DNA of 64,000 bases, taken from Dyadobacter soli. GTDB lineage: Bacteria > Bacteroidota > Bacteroidia > Cytophagales > Spirosomataceae. Of this stretch, positions 36,001-43,588 are shown one piece after another (within the stretch, counting starts at the first letter, position 1; each line of letters starts with the position of its first letter). The translations under genes were made by a program, and so were the position numbers. Below the pieces are notes generated by a model. The model saw only the letters and a list, made by a program, of their open reading frames with translations. It did no database searches and was not told the DNA's origin. Location of the stretch: contig NZ_FNAN01000010.1 in NCBI RefSeq assembly GCF_900101885.1, positions 186,001 to 250,000 on the forward strand, in the 5' to 3' direction.

Positions 36001-36261
36001 GCGAATGCATCCTACTTTACACTCAAGAACATTACATTGGGCTACAATGTGGGCGGTATTAATAAATTCTTCAAGTCGGCGCGTGTGTACGCAAGTGTGC
36101 AGCAAGTTTATGTTTTCACAAAATACTGGGGTGGACCTAACCCTGAAACCAGCGCACAAGGCGACGGCCAGGGTGATGGTGGTAACCTGAGCCAGGGTGT
36201 GGATCTTTCGAACTACCCTGTACCACGTACCTGGACATTGGGTGTGAACCTGAACTTCTAA
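33007..36261 (+). CDS. SusC/RagA-family TonB-linked outer-membrane transporter 2
   Basis: A 1084-residue transporter. Its features follow susC1: signal region to about 40-55, carboxypeptidase-like domain (IKGRITDDTGEKLPGVSVLLKG, about 62-84), TonB-box LTEVVVVGYGSQLKKEI, plug motifs GSDPLYVIDGFPITG and ILKDAASTSLYGSRAANGVVLI, then a barrel ending WTLGVNLNF. It is clearly homologous to, but not a recent copy of, susC1, since similarity is limited to family motifs. The plug contains the extra segment RGQVSVTAGSD. It forms a pair with susD2, 38 bases downstream. The substrate is unknown. Confidence 0.95.
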   Translation: MKLMNQFRQSPYCARLNSILKLSVGQALIGVACGFNAMADNSFNLNPLVVSSNITADRTIKGRITDDTGEKLPGVSVLLKGSTIGTVSDADGAYSINVPDNGAVLVFSSVGFLTQEVTVGSNATVDIKLATDAKALTEVVVVGYGSQLKKEITGAVQTVKSEELKDIPVSQVTQKLQGRLAGVQINQTTGKPGQGMAVRIRGQVSVTAGSDPLYVIDGFPITGTIGQMNPDEIEDITILKDAASTSLYGSRAANGVVLITTKRGQPGKTSVSFNAFAGIQKVPMRGRVKMLNAQEFAQFKKEMYEDELKPVPEAFQQPEKYAGKDNDWYDALLRTAPIQSYNLTISSNKENMRTSLVAGVFNQKGVVLNNNYKRYSLRMNTEYDISSKIKIGFNLAPQFVYDNTPRTDGDRGTGVLFNALHTWPVMPIYDANGQLTKYNNFPQGTGNIFDYPNWVRAAKELTNETKINKLLGNAYIQYNPIKGLTLKSTLNVEQESNKFFFFNPSTATSAINTPVPTTAVSIRQNFQNFSWLNENLATYAHSFNEKHNFELLAGFTQQRFRQEYDRITANTYTDDRLPTIQGAINIDRGGSFNVNGISGSNTFNGANEWALMSYISRLTYNYKGKYLFTAAVRADGSSRFGSDNRWGTFPSASVGWVISDENFMQSIPKVSFAKARASYGVIGNNNIGNYTQYALVNNTTNAVFGSTVATGAQVTSLSNSNLGWETTKQFDAGLDVGLFNDRIQLIYDFYTKRTTNLLYAVQIPQESGFTNYNDNIGEIKFWGHEISLTSRNLVGKLKWTTNANISFNRNKVLELAPGIDRVYGSFHITQVGQPFGQFYGLVKEGFYMSKEELAKSPVIPGRSAIGTIKFKDVNGDGIITNGGDADDRTIIGSPFPKFTYGLTNTLSYGGWDLSITGSGSQGNQLWVRHLYSTANLDGVFNMVAGAKDRFRVKNAINPVTGMAEATTVINPGKGMYGATNNGGNFTGVERDWNSSHFLANASYFTLKNITLGYNVGGINKFFKSARVYASVQQVYVFTKYWGGPNPETSAQGDGQGDGGNLSQGVDLSNYPVPRTWTLGVNLNF

Positions 36262-36299
36262 CCTGACTTGTAAAACAGTTCCATTAAATTCCGACAGAA

Positions 36300-37811
36300 A
36301 TGAAAACAAAATATATAGCGGTGTGGATGCTTGCAGCGGGCCTGATGGCGGGATGCGGAGATAAGTTCCTGACAGTAAACCCCGAAACTGCATTAAGCTC
36401 CAACAACTTCTTCACCTCGGAAAGCGATTTCAAACAGGCCGTGAATGCAACTTACGAGCCTTTCCGCCAGATGTACAATGAGCGGGCGTGGGTTTTGGAA
36501 GAAATGCACTCGGACAATACCTATTATGCACGTAACGTGCTGTATGGTGCGGTAGACCCGACCGAGAACGTGGCGGACTTCGCTGTTCCGACCGCGAACG
36601 GCATTACGGCTAATGATAACGTGCTAGTTCAATACCGTCTTAACTACCGCGTCATTGCACGGGCTAACCAGGTCATTGCGCTGATCGATGGTATCGATTT
36701 TGACGCTAAATCCAAAGCGAACCTCAAAGGCCAGGCCCAGTTCCTCCGCGCATTCGCATACTTCGACCTTGTACGCCTCTTTGGTAAAGTGCCGCTTCAC
36801 CTCGTGCCTGCCACGGGACGCGACGATGCGCCACAGCCATTGGCTACCACCGAAGCGATTTACGATCAGATCGAAAAAGATGCCAAAGATGCCATCGCAG
36901 GATTGTACGACAAGTCGGTGCAGGAAGCCGGACGTGTTACTTCCGGTACTGCTAGGCTGTTGCTGGCCAATCTTTACATTACCCAGAAGAAATGGGGTAA
37001 TGCGGAAACTTTGTTGAAGGAAATCGTAACCAGCGGCCAATACTCGCTGATGCCCGACTACAATGATGCATTCTCATTCACCGGCTCGAACAAAAACAAC
37101 AAGGAATCGTTGTTCGAGATCCAGTACATGGAAGGATCAGCGGGATACAATGGTAACCAGATTTACCGTTTCATTCCTTCACCGATCACTGCCGCCGAGA
37201 TCGCTCCAATTACAGGAACGGCCAACCCGCAGCAGACTTCACAGGAAAGTAACAACATTCCAACGCCGGATCTGATTGCCGCCTATGAAACCGGTGACAA
37301 GCGAAAAGATATTTCGATCGGATATGTAACACTAAGCGGTTCGGCGGTTGAGAATAAAACTTATCCTTACATCAAAAAGTACGCGCGCCCGCACGCGATC
37401 CATCAGAACACCGGTCAGAACTGGCCTGTTTATCGCTACGCCGAAGTGTTGCTCTTCCTCGCCGAAGCATTGAACGAGGGTGGCAAACCGGCTGATGCGG
37501 CCACTTACCTGAACCAGGTTCGTACACGTGCGGGACTCGCTGCTTCCAAGGCTTCCTCCCAAGCTGATATGCGTGAGGCGATCTTTAAAGAGCGACGTGT
37601 TGAACTCGCGTTCGAAAACAAACGCTGGTTTGATCTTACACGCACCGGCCGGGTGAAAGAAATCATCGGGGCTTACGGCGCGAAAGTGAAAGCCAATCCG
37701 GCGGCATACTATTTCCCTAAGGGAGCTGTACCACCGCCAAATGCATTCACCGTGCTGGACGACTACTACGGTCTGCCGGCTGTTGAAGCTGCATTGACGC
37801 CACATTTCTGA
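36300..37811 (+). CDS. SusD/RagB-family nutrient-binding lipoprotein 2
   Basis: A 503-residue lipoprotein with signal MKTKYIAVWMLAAGLMAGC (lipid Cys19). SusD hallmarks are NATYEPFRQMYNERAW, LKGQAQFLRAFAYFDLVRLFGKVPL, the block YRYAEVLLFLAEALNEGG...LNQVRTRAGL, and ERRVELAFENKRWFDLTRTG. It would form the lid of the SusC2 importer. A strong terminator follows 15 bases after the stop. Confidence 0.95.
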   Translation: MKTKYIAVWMLAAGLMAGCGDKFLTVNPETALSSNNFFTSESDFKQAVNATYEPFRQMYNERAWVLEEMHSDNTYYARNVLYGAVDPTENVADFAVPTANGITANDNVLVQYRLNYRVIARANQVIALIDGIDFDAKSKANLKGQAQFLRAFAYFDLVRLFGKVPLHLVPATGRDDAPQPLATTEAIYDQIEKDAKDAIAGLYDKSVQEAGRVTSGTARLLLANLYITQKKWGNAETLLKEIVTSGQYSLMPDYNDAFSFTGSNKNNKESLFEIQYMEGSAGYNGNQIYRFIPSPITAAEIAPITGTANPQQTSQESNNIPTPDLIAAYETGDKRKDISIGYVTLSGSAVENKTYPYIKKYARPHAIHQNTGQNWPVYRYAEVLLFLAEALNEGGKPADAATYLNQVRTRAGLAASKASSQADMREAIFKERRVELAFENKRWFDLTRTGRVKEIIGAYGAKVKANPAAYYFPKGAVPPPNAFTVLDDYYGLPAVEAALTPHF

Positions 37812-37826
37812 TGGATGGAAACCGAT

Positions 37827-37864
37827 AAAAAAGTGCAGCAGGCGCAAGCTCGCTGCACTTTTTT
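37827..37864 (+). terminator. Terminator after susC2-susD2
   Basis: Perfect 13-base arms, AAAAAAGTGCAGC (37827-37839) and GCTGCACTTTTTT (37852-37864), with the T-run included in the right arm. Confidence 0.93.
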
Positions 37865-37896
37865 CATTATAAGCATACTTATCCGTCCGATACCCC

Positions 37897-37939
37897 ACAG
37901 AACAGGATAGTAGCGTGGATGTTTCAATCTAATATTGCA
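37897..37939 (+). promoter_or_regulatory. Shared two-part regulatory element, copy D (propeller dehydrogenase)
   Basis: ACAGAACAGGATAGT (37897-37911), 18 bases, TAATATTGCA (37930-37939). The first box is nearly identical to copies A and B. It lies 33 bases beyond the susC2-susD2 terminator and 142 bases before the ATG at 38082, which is where a promoter is needed. Confidence 0.75.
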
Positions 37940-38081
37940 ATATCAGATTATTTGAAGTTTTAGTTTGCTTTATTTAAGAACAACAATCTGCTAACCAATG
38001 CCCAAGCCAGGGCATACTAGCCAGGCACCAGCGCTTCATCCTTTTTTATCAATCATATTTACTTAAACTCTGAGCTGTAAA

Positions 38082-40778
38082 ATGTACACAAAAAAACAAT
38101 GGTTAAAACTTCCGATGACGCTCGCGGTGCTTGTCTCCGTGGGGGTTTTCAGTGGAGTGATGCTAAGTAACCGAACTGCCCAACACCGGCCTCCCGGCTC
38201 GAAGGTCGATAAGCTCAAACTGCCGGATGGCTTCAAAGCTGAACATTTATACAGCGTATCGGAAGAAAAAGCCGGCTCATGGGTATCGATGACATTCGAT
38301 AACAAAGGCCGGATGATCACGTCCGATCAATACGGCGGCCTGTATCGCCTGGAATTGCCCGCTATCGGCTCGACAGAGAAACCAAAGGTGGAAGTTCTTA
38401 AAATTGAGGGAGATACCGCAAAAGTGGCGATGGGTTATGCGCACGGTTTGTTGTATGCATTCAACAGCCTTTACGTGATGATCAACAACCGCTCGAATGC
38501 GCGTTTCCCGAAAGGAAGCGGCCTTTACCGTTTGCAGGATAGCGATAATAATGACCAGTATGACAAGATCACGCTCATCAAACCATTGACGGGTGAAGGC
38601 GAGCACGGACCGCACAGCATTGTGATGGCGCCGGATCAGAAGTCGCTTTTTGTGGTAGCCGGTAATTTCACCGACTTGCCTAAAATGGACATTTACCGCC
38701 TGATGCCGAACTGGAAAAACGACAACCTGTTCCCATTCATCAAGGACCCGCGCGGCCACGCGACGGACCGCAATGCACCGGGCGGCTGGATTGCCCACAC
38801 CGATCCGGAAGGAAAGCAATGGGAATTGTATACAGCCGGTTTCCGCAACCCGTATGACATCGCATTCAACGAGGCGGGCGATCTTTTCGCTTATGACTCG
38901 GATATGGAGTGGGATTTCGGAACGCCCTGGTACCGTCCGACCCGCGTTTGCCATGCGGTAAGCGGCGGTGAGTTCGGTTGGAGAACAGGTTCTGCCAATA
39001 CTTCACCTGCATTTGCCGACTTCCTTTCTCCGGTTATGAACATCGGCCAGGGATCGCCAACCAACCTGATTTACCTGAAAGACGCCCGTTTCCCTGCGAA
39101 ATACAAAAACACATTGCTTGCATTCGACTGGTCGTTTGGAATCGTTCACGGCTTGCACCTGAAACCTAGCGGCTCTACTTACACCGCAGATCACGAAGAA
39201 TTCCTTTCTGGCGCGCCGCTTCCATTGACGGATGGTGCTATCGGCCCTGATGGTGCATTGTATTTCCTGACTGGCGGTCGTCGCCTCGAATCGGATCTGT
39301 ACCGTGTGTATTATGGTGATTATAAGAACATTGCACCGGGCTCTAATGTTGCAACTCCCACCGTTACCAACGAGCACAAGCAGCGCACCGCGATTGAAGA
39401 ATACCATGTTAAAAAGGATCCAAAAGCAATCGACCAGGCATGGCCGTTGCTGAAAAGCCCGGATCGTTTCCTCCGCTATGCTGGCCGTTTGGCTATTGAA
39501 CACCAGCCTGTTAGCCAGTGGGAAAGTAAAGTTTACGCTGAAAAGGATCCTCAGAGCATTATCTATGCAGCGATCGCATTGGGCCGCCAGGGCGATTCCT
39601 CGAAAGTAGGAGGGCCACTGTTGAAAAAACTGACCACAATCGATTACGCCAAACTCGACGACTTGAACAAACAGGCGCTTTTGCGTGCCGTGGAAGTGAT
39701 CTTGTACCGTACCGGCCAGCCGGATGCTGCAACCAAAGCTGCATTGATCGCTTACATGAATCCAAAGTATCCTTCGGCTAATGCTTTGCAAAACAGATTT
39801 TTAGCAAAAATCCTTATTACCATCGAAGCGCCGAAAGCCGTTGAGAAGACGCTTACGCTGATCGCGAAAAACGAGAAGTTCGATGACAAGGATAACGAAA
39901 TGGTAACCGCTTCCGCCGACCTGATCCTGCGTAACCCGCAATACGGTCTCGACCTGGCTGGATTGCTGGAAAAGATGCCGCCACAACAGCAGACTTTCTA
40001 CGCGATTATGCTGAGCAGCGCCAAAACAGGCTGGACACCCGCGTCGCGCGAAGAGTATTTCAAATGGTTCCACAAAGCATTCAGCTACCAGGGCGGACGC
40101 AGCTACATTGGTTTTATAGACAAAGCGCGTCAGCTTGCATTGAAGAATGTACCTAGCGACAAAGTGGCTTACTATAATAAACTTTCTGGTTCTGAACTAC
40201 TTACAGGAACAGGTAACGACCTCGTAAAACTCTATACGCCAAAAGGCCCTGGCCGTGCATGGAAAGTAGAACAGGCTGTTGAGCTGGTTCAGGATAGCCT
40301 TGCCAACCGTGATTTCGAACGCGGCAAGCAGATTTTCTCCGCTGTTCTTTGCAGCCGTTGCCACACCATTCAGGGCGAAGGCGCGGACGTTGGTCCTGAA
40401 CTGACGCAGTTGGGAACCCGTTTCTCGGTGAAAGATATGCTCGAAGCTATCATCGTTCCCGACAAAGCGGTATCCGATCAATATGCGTCGATCTCGTTCC
40501 AGATGAAAGACGGACAGTCGATCGTAGGCCGCGAGGTTAACCAGGATGCTAATTTCTACTACGTATCTCAAAACCCGTTTGATCCGAAAACGATCCGGAA
40601 AGTAGCTAAGAAAGAAGTGGTGTCCAGCAAAATTTCACCGGTATCGATGATGCTCCCAGGCTTGATCAATGGTTTGAATCCTAATGAACTGAGAGATCTG
40701 GTAGCTTATCTGATGGCTGGCGGTAACAAAAATAACCCGATCTATTCCGAATCCGGTGCGCCGAAAAGCGGAAAATAG
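38082..40778 (+). CDS. Exported propeller dehydrogenase with PVC-type haem-binding domain
   Basis: An 898-residue protein with an N-terminal signal/anchor (about 11-31). Residues about 45-420 form a six-bladed beta-propeller of membrane-bound dehydrogenase type (KLPDGFKAEHLYSVSEEKAGSWVSM, TAGFRNPYDIAFNEAGDLFAYDSDMEWD). A helical HEAT-like region follows (about 430-720). At the C-terminus is a cytochrome c domain of the PVC 'haem-binding region' type with CSRCH (757-761) and a likely axial Met in SMMLPGLINGL (near 856). Such proteins oxidise sugars or alcohols in the periplasm; the substrate here is unknown. Regulatory copy D lies upstream and a terminator follows. Confidence 0.85.
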   Translation: MYTKKQWLKLPMTLAVLVSVGVFSGVMLSNRTAQHRPPGSKVDKLKLPDGFKAEHLYSVSEEKAGSWVSMTFDNKGRMITSDQYGGLYRLELPAIGSTEKPKVEVLKIEGDTAKVAMGYAHGLLYAFNSLYVMINNRSNARFPKGSGLYRLQDSDNNDQYDKITLIKPLTGEGEHGPHSIVMAPDQKSLFVVAGNFTDLPKMDIYRLMPNWKNDNLFPFIKDPRGHATDRNAPGGWIAHTDPEGKQWELYTAGFRNPYDIAFNEAGDLFAYDSDMEWDFGTPWYRPTRVCHAVSGGEFGWRTGSANTSPAFADFLSPVMNIGQGSPTNLIYLKDARFPAKYKNTLLAFDWSFGIVHGLHLKPSGSTYTADHEEFLSGAPLPLTDGAIGPDGALYFLTGGRRLESDLYRVYYGDYKNIAPGSNVATPTVTNEHKQRTAIEEYHVKKDPKAIDQAWPLLKSPDRFLRYAGRLAIEHQPVSQWESKVYAEKDPQSIIYAAIALGRQGDSSKVGGPLLKKLTTIDYAKLDDLNKQALLRAVEVILYRTGQPDAATKAALIAYMNPKYPSANALQNRFLAKILITIEAPKAVEKTLTLIAKNEKFDDKDNEMVTASADLILRNPQYGLDLAGLLEKMPPQQQTFYAIMLSSAKTGWTPASREEYFKWFHKAFSYQGGRSYIGFIDKARQLALKNVPSDKVAYYNKLSGSELLTGTGNDLVKLYTPKGPGRAWKVEQAVELVQDSLANRDFERGKQIFSAVLCSRCHTIQGEGADVGPELTQLGTRFSVKDMLEAIIVPDKAVSDQYASISFQMKDGQSIVGREVNQDANFYYVSQNPFDPKTIRKVAKKEVVSSKISPVSMMLPGLINGLNPNELRDLVAYLMAGGNKNNPIYSESGAPKSGK

Positions 40779-40822
40779 ATCACATGATTTTTTGAGTAGA
40801 TTATAATTAATTAGGCTTAAGA

Positions 40823-40890
40823 TAGTGGTGCTGCGTGTTGATCCTGATGCTTTCAAGCAAATACGGGTCCGGCAGCATCACTACTTTTTT
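40823..40890 (+). terminator. Terminator after the propeller dehydrogenase gene
   Basis: The arms TAGTGGTGCTGC (40823-40834) and GCAGCATCACTA (40872-40883) pair with one G-U, followed by a 6-T run. The loop is long, about 37 bases. Confidence 0.7.
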
Positions 40891-41021
40891 ATATGGTACT
40901 GTATAACAAAACAACCGCTTGAATGGACGTATATCAGATGACGTTCATTTCTCCGAAAAGGGTAGGGGCGCCCTGCCAGAATGATCACTAACTTATATTA
41001 TTTCAGACAGTTAACTATTAA

Positions 41022-41918
41022 ATGAAGTCACTTTCAAATCGAAGAAAAGCGCTGAAAAACATGGCTGCGGCAGCAGGCCTGGGTACGTTTTCAGGTTCTC
41101 TCGCCGATGCTTTTGCCGCATCGCAAAAGGCGCTTGGTCCCCAGCTCAATGGCAAGATCAATCACTCCGTATGCAAATGGTGTTATAGTAAAATTCCTTT
41201 GGAAACCTTCGCGCAGGACTGTAAGAAAATCGGATTGACGTCGATTGAACTCCTTGGTCCGGAAGAATGGCCGGTGATCAAAAAGTACGGATTGACCTGT
41301 GCATTGCCGTGGGGCGAAGGACTCACGCGCAGCATCGATAAGGGTTTCAACGATCCCAAAAATCATGAAGAGCTGATCAAAGGATTTGAAGATGTAATCC
41401 CGAAAGTACGGGCTGCGGGCTATGACAAGATCATCTGTTTTTCAGGCAACCGCCGGGGAATGTCGGACTACGACGGCATCCGGAACTGCGCCGAAGGTAT
41501 TCGCAAACTCCTCCCGACCTGTGAAAAGCACAATGTAACGCTGGTAATGGAGCTGCTCAACAGCAAGGTTAACCATAAAGACTACATGTGCGACCGGACG
41601 GAGTGGGGTGCAGCCCTTTGCGAAGCCATTGGTTCTGAGAAGTTTAAGTTACTGTACGACATTTACCACATGCAGATCCAGGAAGGCGACGTAATTGCGA
41701 CGATCAAAAAATACCATAAATACATCGCGCATTACCACACAGGCGGCGTGCCGGGAAGACACGAGATCGATGAGACACAGGAGCTCTACTATCCTTCGAT
41801 CATGAAAGCCATTGTGGATACCGGTTACAAAGGATTTGTAGGGCAGGAGTTTGTCCCGAGCCGGGGCGACGATCTGGCTTCTTTAAAACAGGGAGTTACC
41901 ATTTGTGATATCGCTTAG
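41022..41918 (+). CDS. Exported hydroxypyruvate-isomerase-like TIM-barrel protein, copy 1
   Basis: A 298-residue xylose-isomerase-like TIM barrel. The N-terminus MKSLSNRRKALKNMAAAAGLG resembles a Tat leader (N-R-R with a hydrophobic stretch), so it is probably exported. Barrel metal-site candidates resemble hydroxypyruvate isomerase: Glu in VMELLNSKVNH, Asp/His in YDIYHMQIQEGD, His in HYHTGGVPGRHEIDETQE, and Glu in GFVGQEF. In Bacteroidota such exported barrels often act on sugars near oxidoreductases. The role here is inferred from the adjacent dehydrogenase. The second copy follows after 24 bases. Confidence 0.82.
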   Translation: MKSLSNRRKALKNMAAAAGLGTFSGSLADAFAASQKALGPQLNGKINHSVCKWCYSKIPLETFAQDCKKIGLTSIELLGPEEWPVIKKYGLTCALPWGEGLTRSIDKGFNDPKNHEELIKGFEDVIPKVRAAGYDKIICFSGNRRGMSDYDGIRNCAEGIRKLLPTCEKHNVTLVMELLNSKVNHKDYMCDRTEWGAALCEAIGSEKFKLLYDIYHMQIQEGDVIATIKKYHKYIAHYHTGGVPGRHEIDETQELYYPSIMKAIVDTGYKGFVGQEFVPSRGDDLASLKQGVTICDIA

Positions 41919-41942
41919 TACTGATATTCAACATCTTATATT

Positions 41943-42824
41943 ATGTCAACCAGAAGAAACGCATTAAAAAATATAGTAGCGGGAAGCGCCGCCGCAACTG
42001 CCGGGGTGATGTCCATATCCGAGGTTTTTGCAAAAAACGAATCAGTGTTGGGCGCTAAACTGAATGGTAAGATCAACCATTCGGTCTGCAAATGGTGTTA
42101 TGGAAAAATTCCACTCGATACTTTCGCACAGGAATGCAAGAATATCGGAATCTCTTCCATCGAACTCCTCGGGCCGGAAGACTGGCCGACATTAAAGAAG
42201 TACGGCCTCACGTGCGCGCTGCCCAATGGCGCGGGAATGGGAATCGAAAAAGGTTTCAATGACCTCGCATTGCACGACGAACTCGTCAAAAGTTACGAGG
42301 ACATTTTTCCTAAATTGAAAGAAGCCGGTTACAAAACTGTCATTTGCTTTTCGGGGAACCGTCGTGGAATGTCGGATTACGACGGCATGCGTAACTGTGC
42401 CATCGGGCTGCGCAGACTGATGCCGTCCGCTGAAAAGTACGGCATTACCATGATCATGGAATTGCTCAACAGCAAAGTCAACCACCGCGACTACATGTGC
42501 GACCACACATCTTGGGGCGCCGGGCTATGCGAGATGGTCGGTTCCGAAAACTTCAAACTCCTTTACGACATTTATCACATGTCCATCATGGAAGGCGACG
42601 TGATCGCGACGATCAAACAATACCACAAATACATTGGTCACTACCACACAGGCGGCGTTCCCGGCCGCGCGGAAATCGACGAGACGCAGGAGCTCTATTA
42701 TCCGGCGATCATGAAGGCCATCGTCGACACCGGTTTCAAAGGATTCGTAGCGCAGGAGTTCATTCCAAAGCGCGAGCCGCTGGCTTCTTTGAAGCAATGC
42801 GTGGGAATTTGTGATGTTGCGTGA
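41943..42824 (+). CDS. Exported hydroxypyruvate-isomerase-like TIM-barrel protein, copy 2
   Basis: A 293-residue protein closely similar to copy 1 along its whole length. Shared blocks include KLNGKINHSVCKWCY, CFSGNRRGMSDYDG, MELLNSKVNH and ETQELYYP. The leader MSTRRNALKNIVAGSAAATAG again has twin Arg. The same candidate metal residues are present (MELLN, YDIYHMS, HYHTGGVPGRAEID, AQEF), so both copies look active. The spacing and similarity indicate a tandem duplication within one operon. It ends with a strong hairpin at 42841-42892. Confidence 0.82.
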   Translation: MSTRRNALKNIVAGSAAATAGVMSISEVFAKNESVLGAKLNGKINHSVCKWCYGKIPLDTFAQECKNIGISSIELLGPEDWPTLKKYGLTCALPNGAGMGIEKGFNDLALHDELVKSYEDIFPKLKEAGYKTVICFSGNRRGMSDYDGMRNCAIGLRRLMPSAEKYGITMIMELLNSKVNHRDYMCDHTSWGAGLCEMVGSENFKLLYDIYHMSIMEGDVIATIKQYHKYIGHYHTGGVPGRAEIDETQELYYPAIMKAIVDTGFKGFVAQEFIPKREPLASLKQCVGICDVA

Positions 42825-42840
42825 CGATTTTTTCAAGATT

Positions 42841-42892
42841 TTTTACCAAAAAGAGGTGCTATTTGCTGAAATAGCGCCTCTTTTTGGTAAAA
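42841..42892. terminator. Long perfect hairpin after the TIM-barrel pair
   Basis: Arms of 24 bases (42841-42864 and 42869-42892) pair throughout with a single G-U, closed by a GCTG loop. The outer parts are A/T-rich on each side, so it can terminate transcripts from both directions, including the leftward protease operon. Confidence 0.88.
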
Positions 42893-43070
42893 ATGGATTT
42901 GAGTAGCCCACTTCGGAATACAAGAAAATCGCTCAAAACACGCTGTTTTTGAGAAAGATATACGCCAAACGCACCAAATACATACCTCCGACATTTCATT
43001 AGAACCCACAATCCCGATCCATTGGCCGTATGGCAATGTCTAGGGCGCATTACTTGATAGGTTTCAAAGG

Positions 43071-43562
43071 TTACTTGATAACAGGCACATACTCTTTAAT
43101 AAGGCTATCCATTTCCGGATTATAGTTTAATGTGTTTTTTTGTATTGTTAGCTCCATCCGGCTTGCACTGCTTTTGTTTCTCGGGAAAAAGAATTTGAAC
43201 CTGGCAGCAACAGGATTTCTATTTTTATCCAAATAATTCACGACAACCTGATTGTCCTTTTGAATGGAACTATTGTAGTTGTCAGTCGCTGGCATGAACA
43301 GTGAATCCACCTTAATGCTGTCGACGTAAAAATCCAAAACTTCACAGAATTCGGATCCATAAGGTAAAATCTTAACATCGATATGACCCGACTTAGCGGA
43401 AGAAGATGATTCGAGCACATTATAACGCCTGTCCATTGTTTTGGTCCATTTCCATGTTCCACCAATTTGAGTAACCAACGGTGCACTGGGACGTTGATCC
43501 CAGCATCCTACCATGATCAGCGGGATGGTTCTCAGAAAAAAATATCTTGTCAAACTTTTCAT
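43071..43562 (-). CDS. Small lipoprotein, lipocalin-like, downstream of C10 protease
   Basis: A 163-residue protein with signal ...FFLRTIPLIMVGC (lipid Cys about 20). The mature part begins with IGGTWKWTKTMDRR, the G-x-W start seen in lipocalin-like domains of Bacteroidota, then alternates strands to the end. No enzyme motif is visible. It is 26 bases downstream of the protease gene and on the same strand, so they are co-transcribed. It could be a protease inhibitor or accessory protein, since C10 proteases in other bacteria are linked to inhibitors, but the sequence does not prove this. Confidence 0.7.
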   Translation of the reverse strand: MKSLTRYFFLRTIPLIMVGCWDQRPSAPLVTQIGGTWKWTKTMDRRYNVLESSSSAKSGHIDVKILPYGSEFCEVLDFYVDSIKVDSLFMPATDNYNSSIQKDNQVVVNYLDKNRNPVAARFKFFFPRNKSSASRMELTIQKNTLNYNPEMDSLIKEYVPVIK

Positions 43563-43588
43563 TTTTTCAAATTTATATGGGCGTGAAT

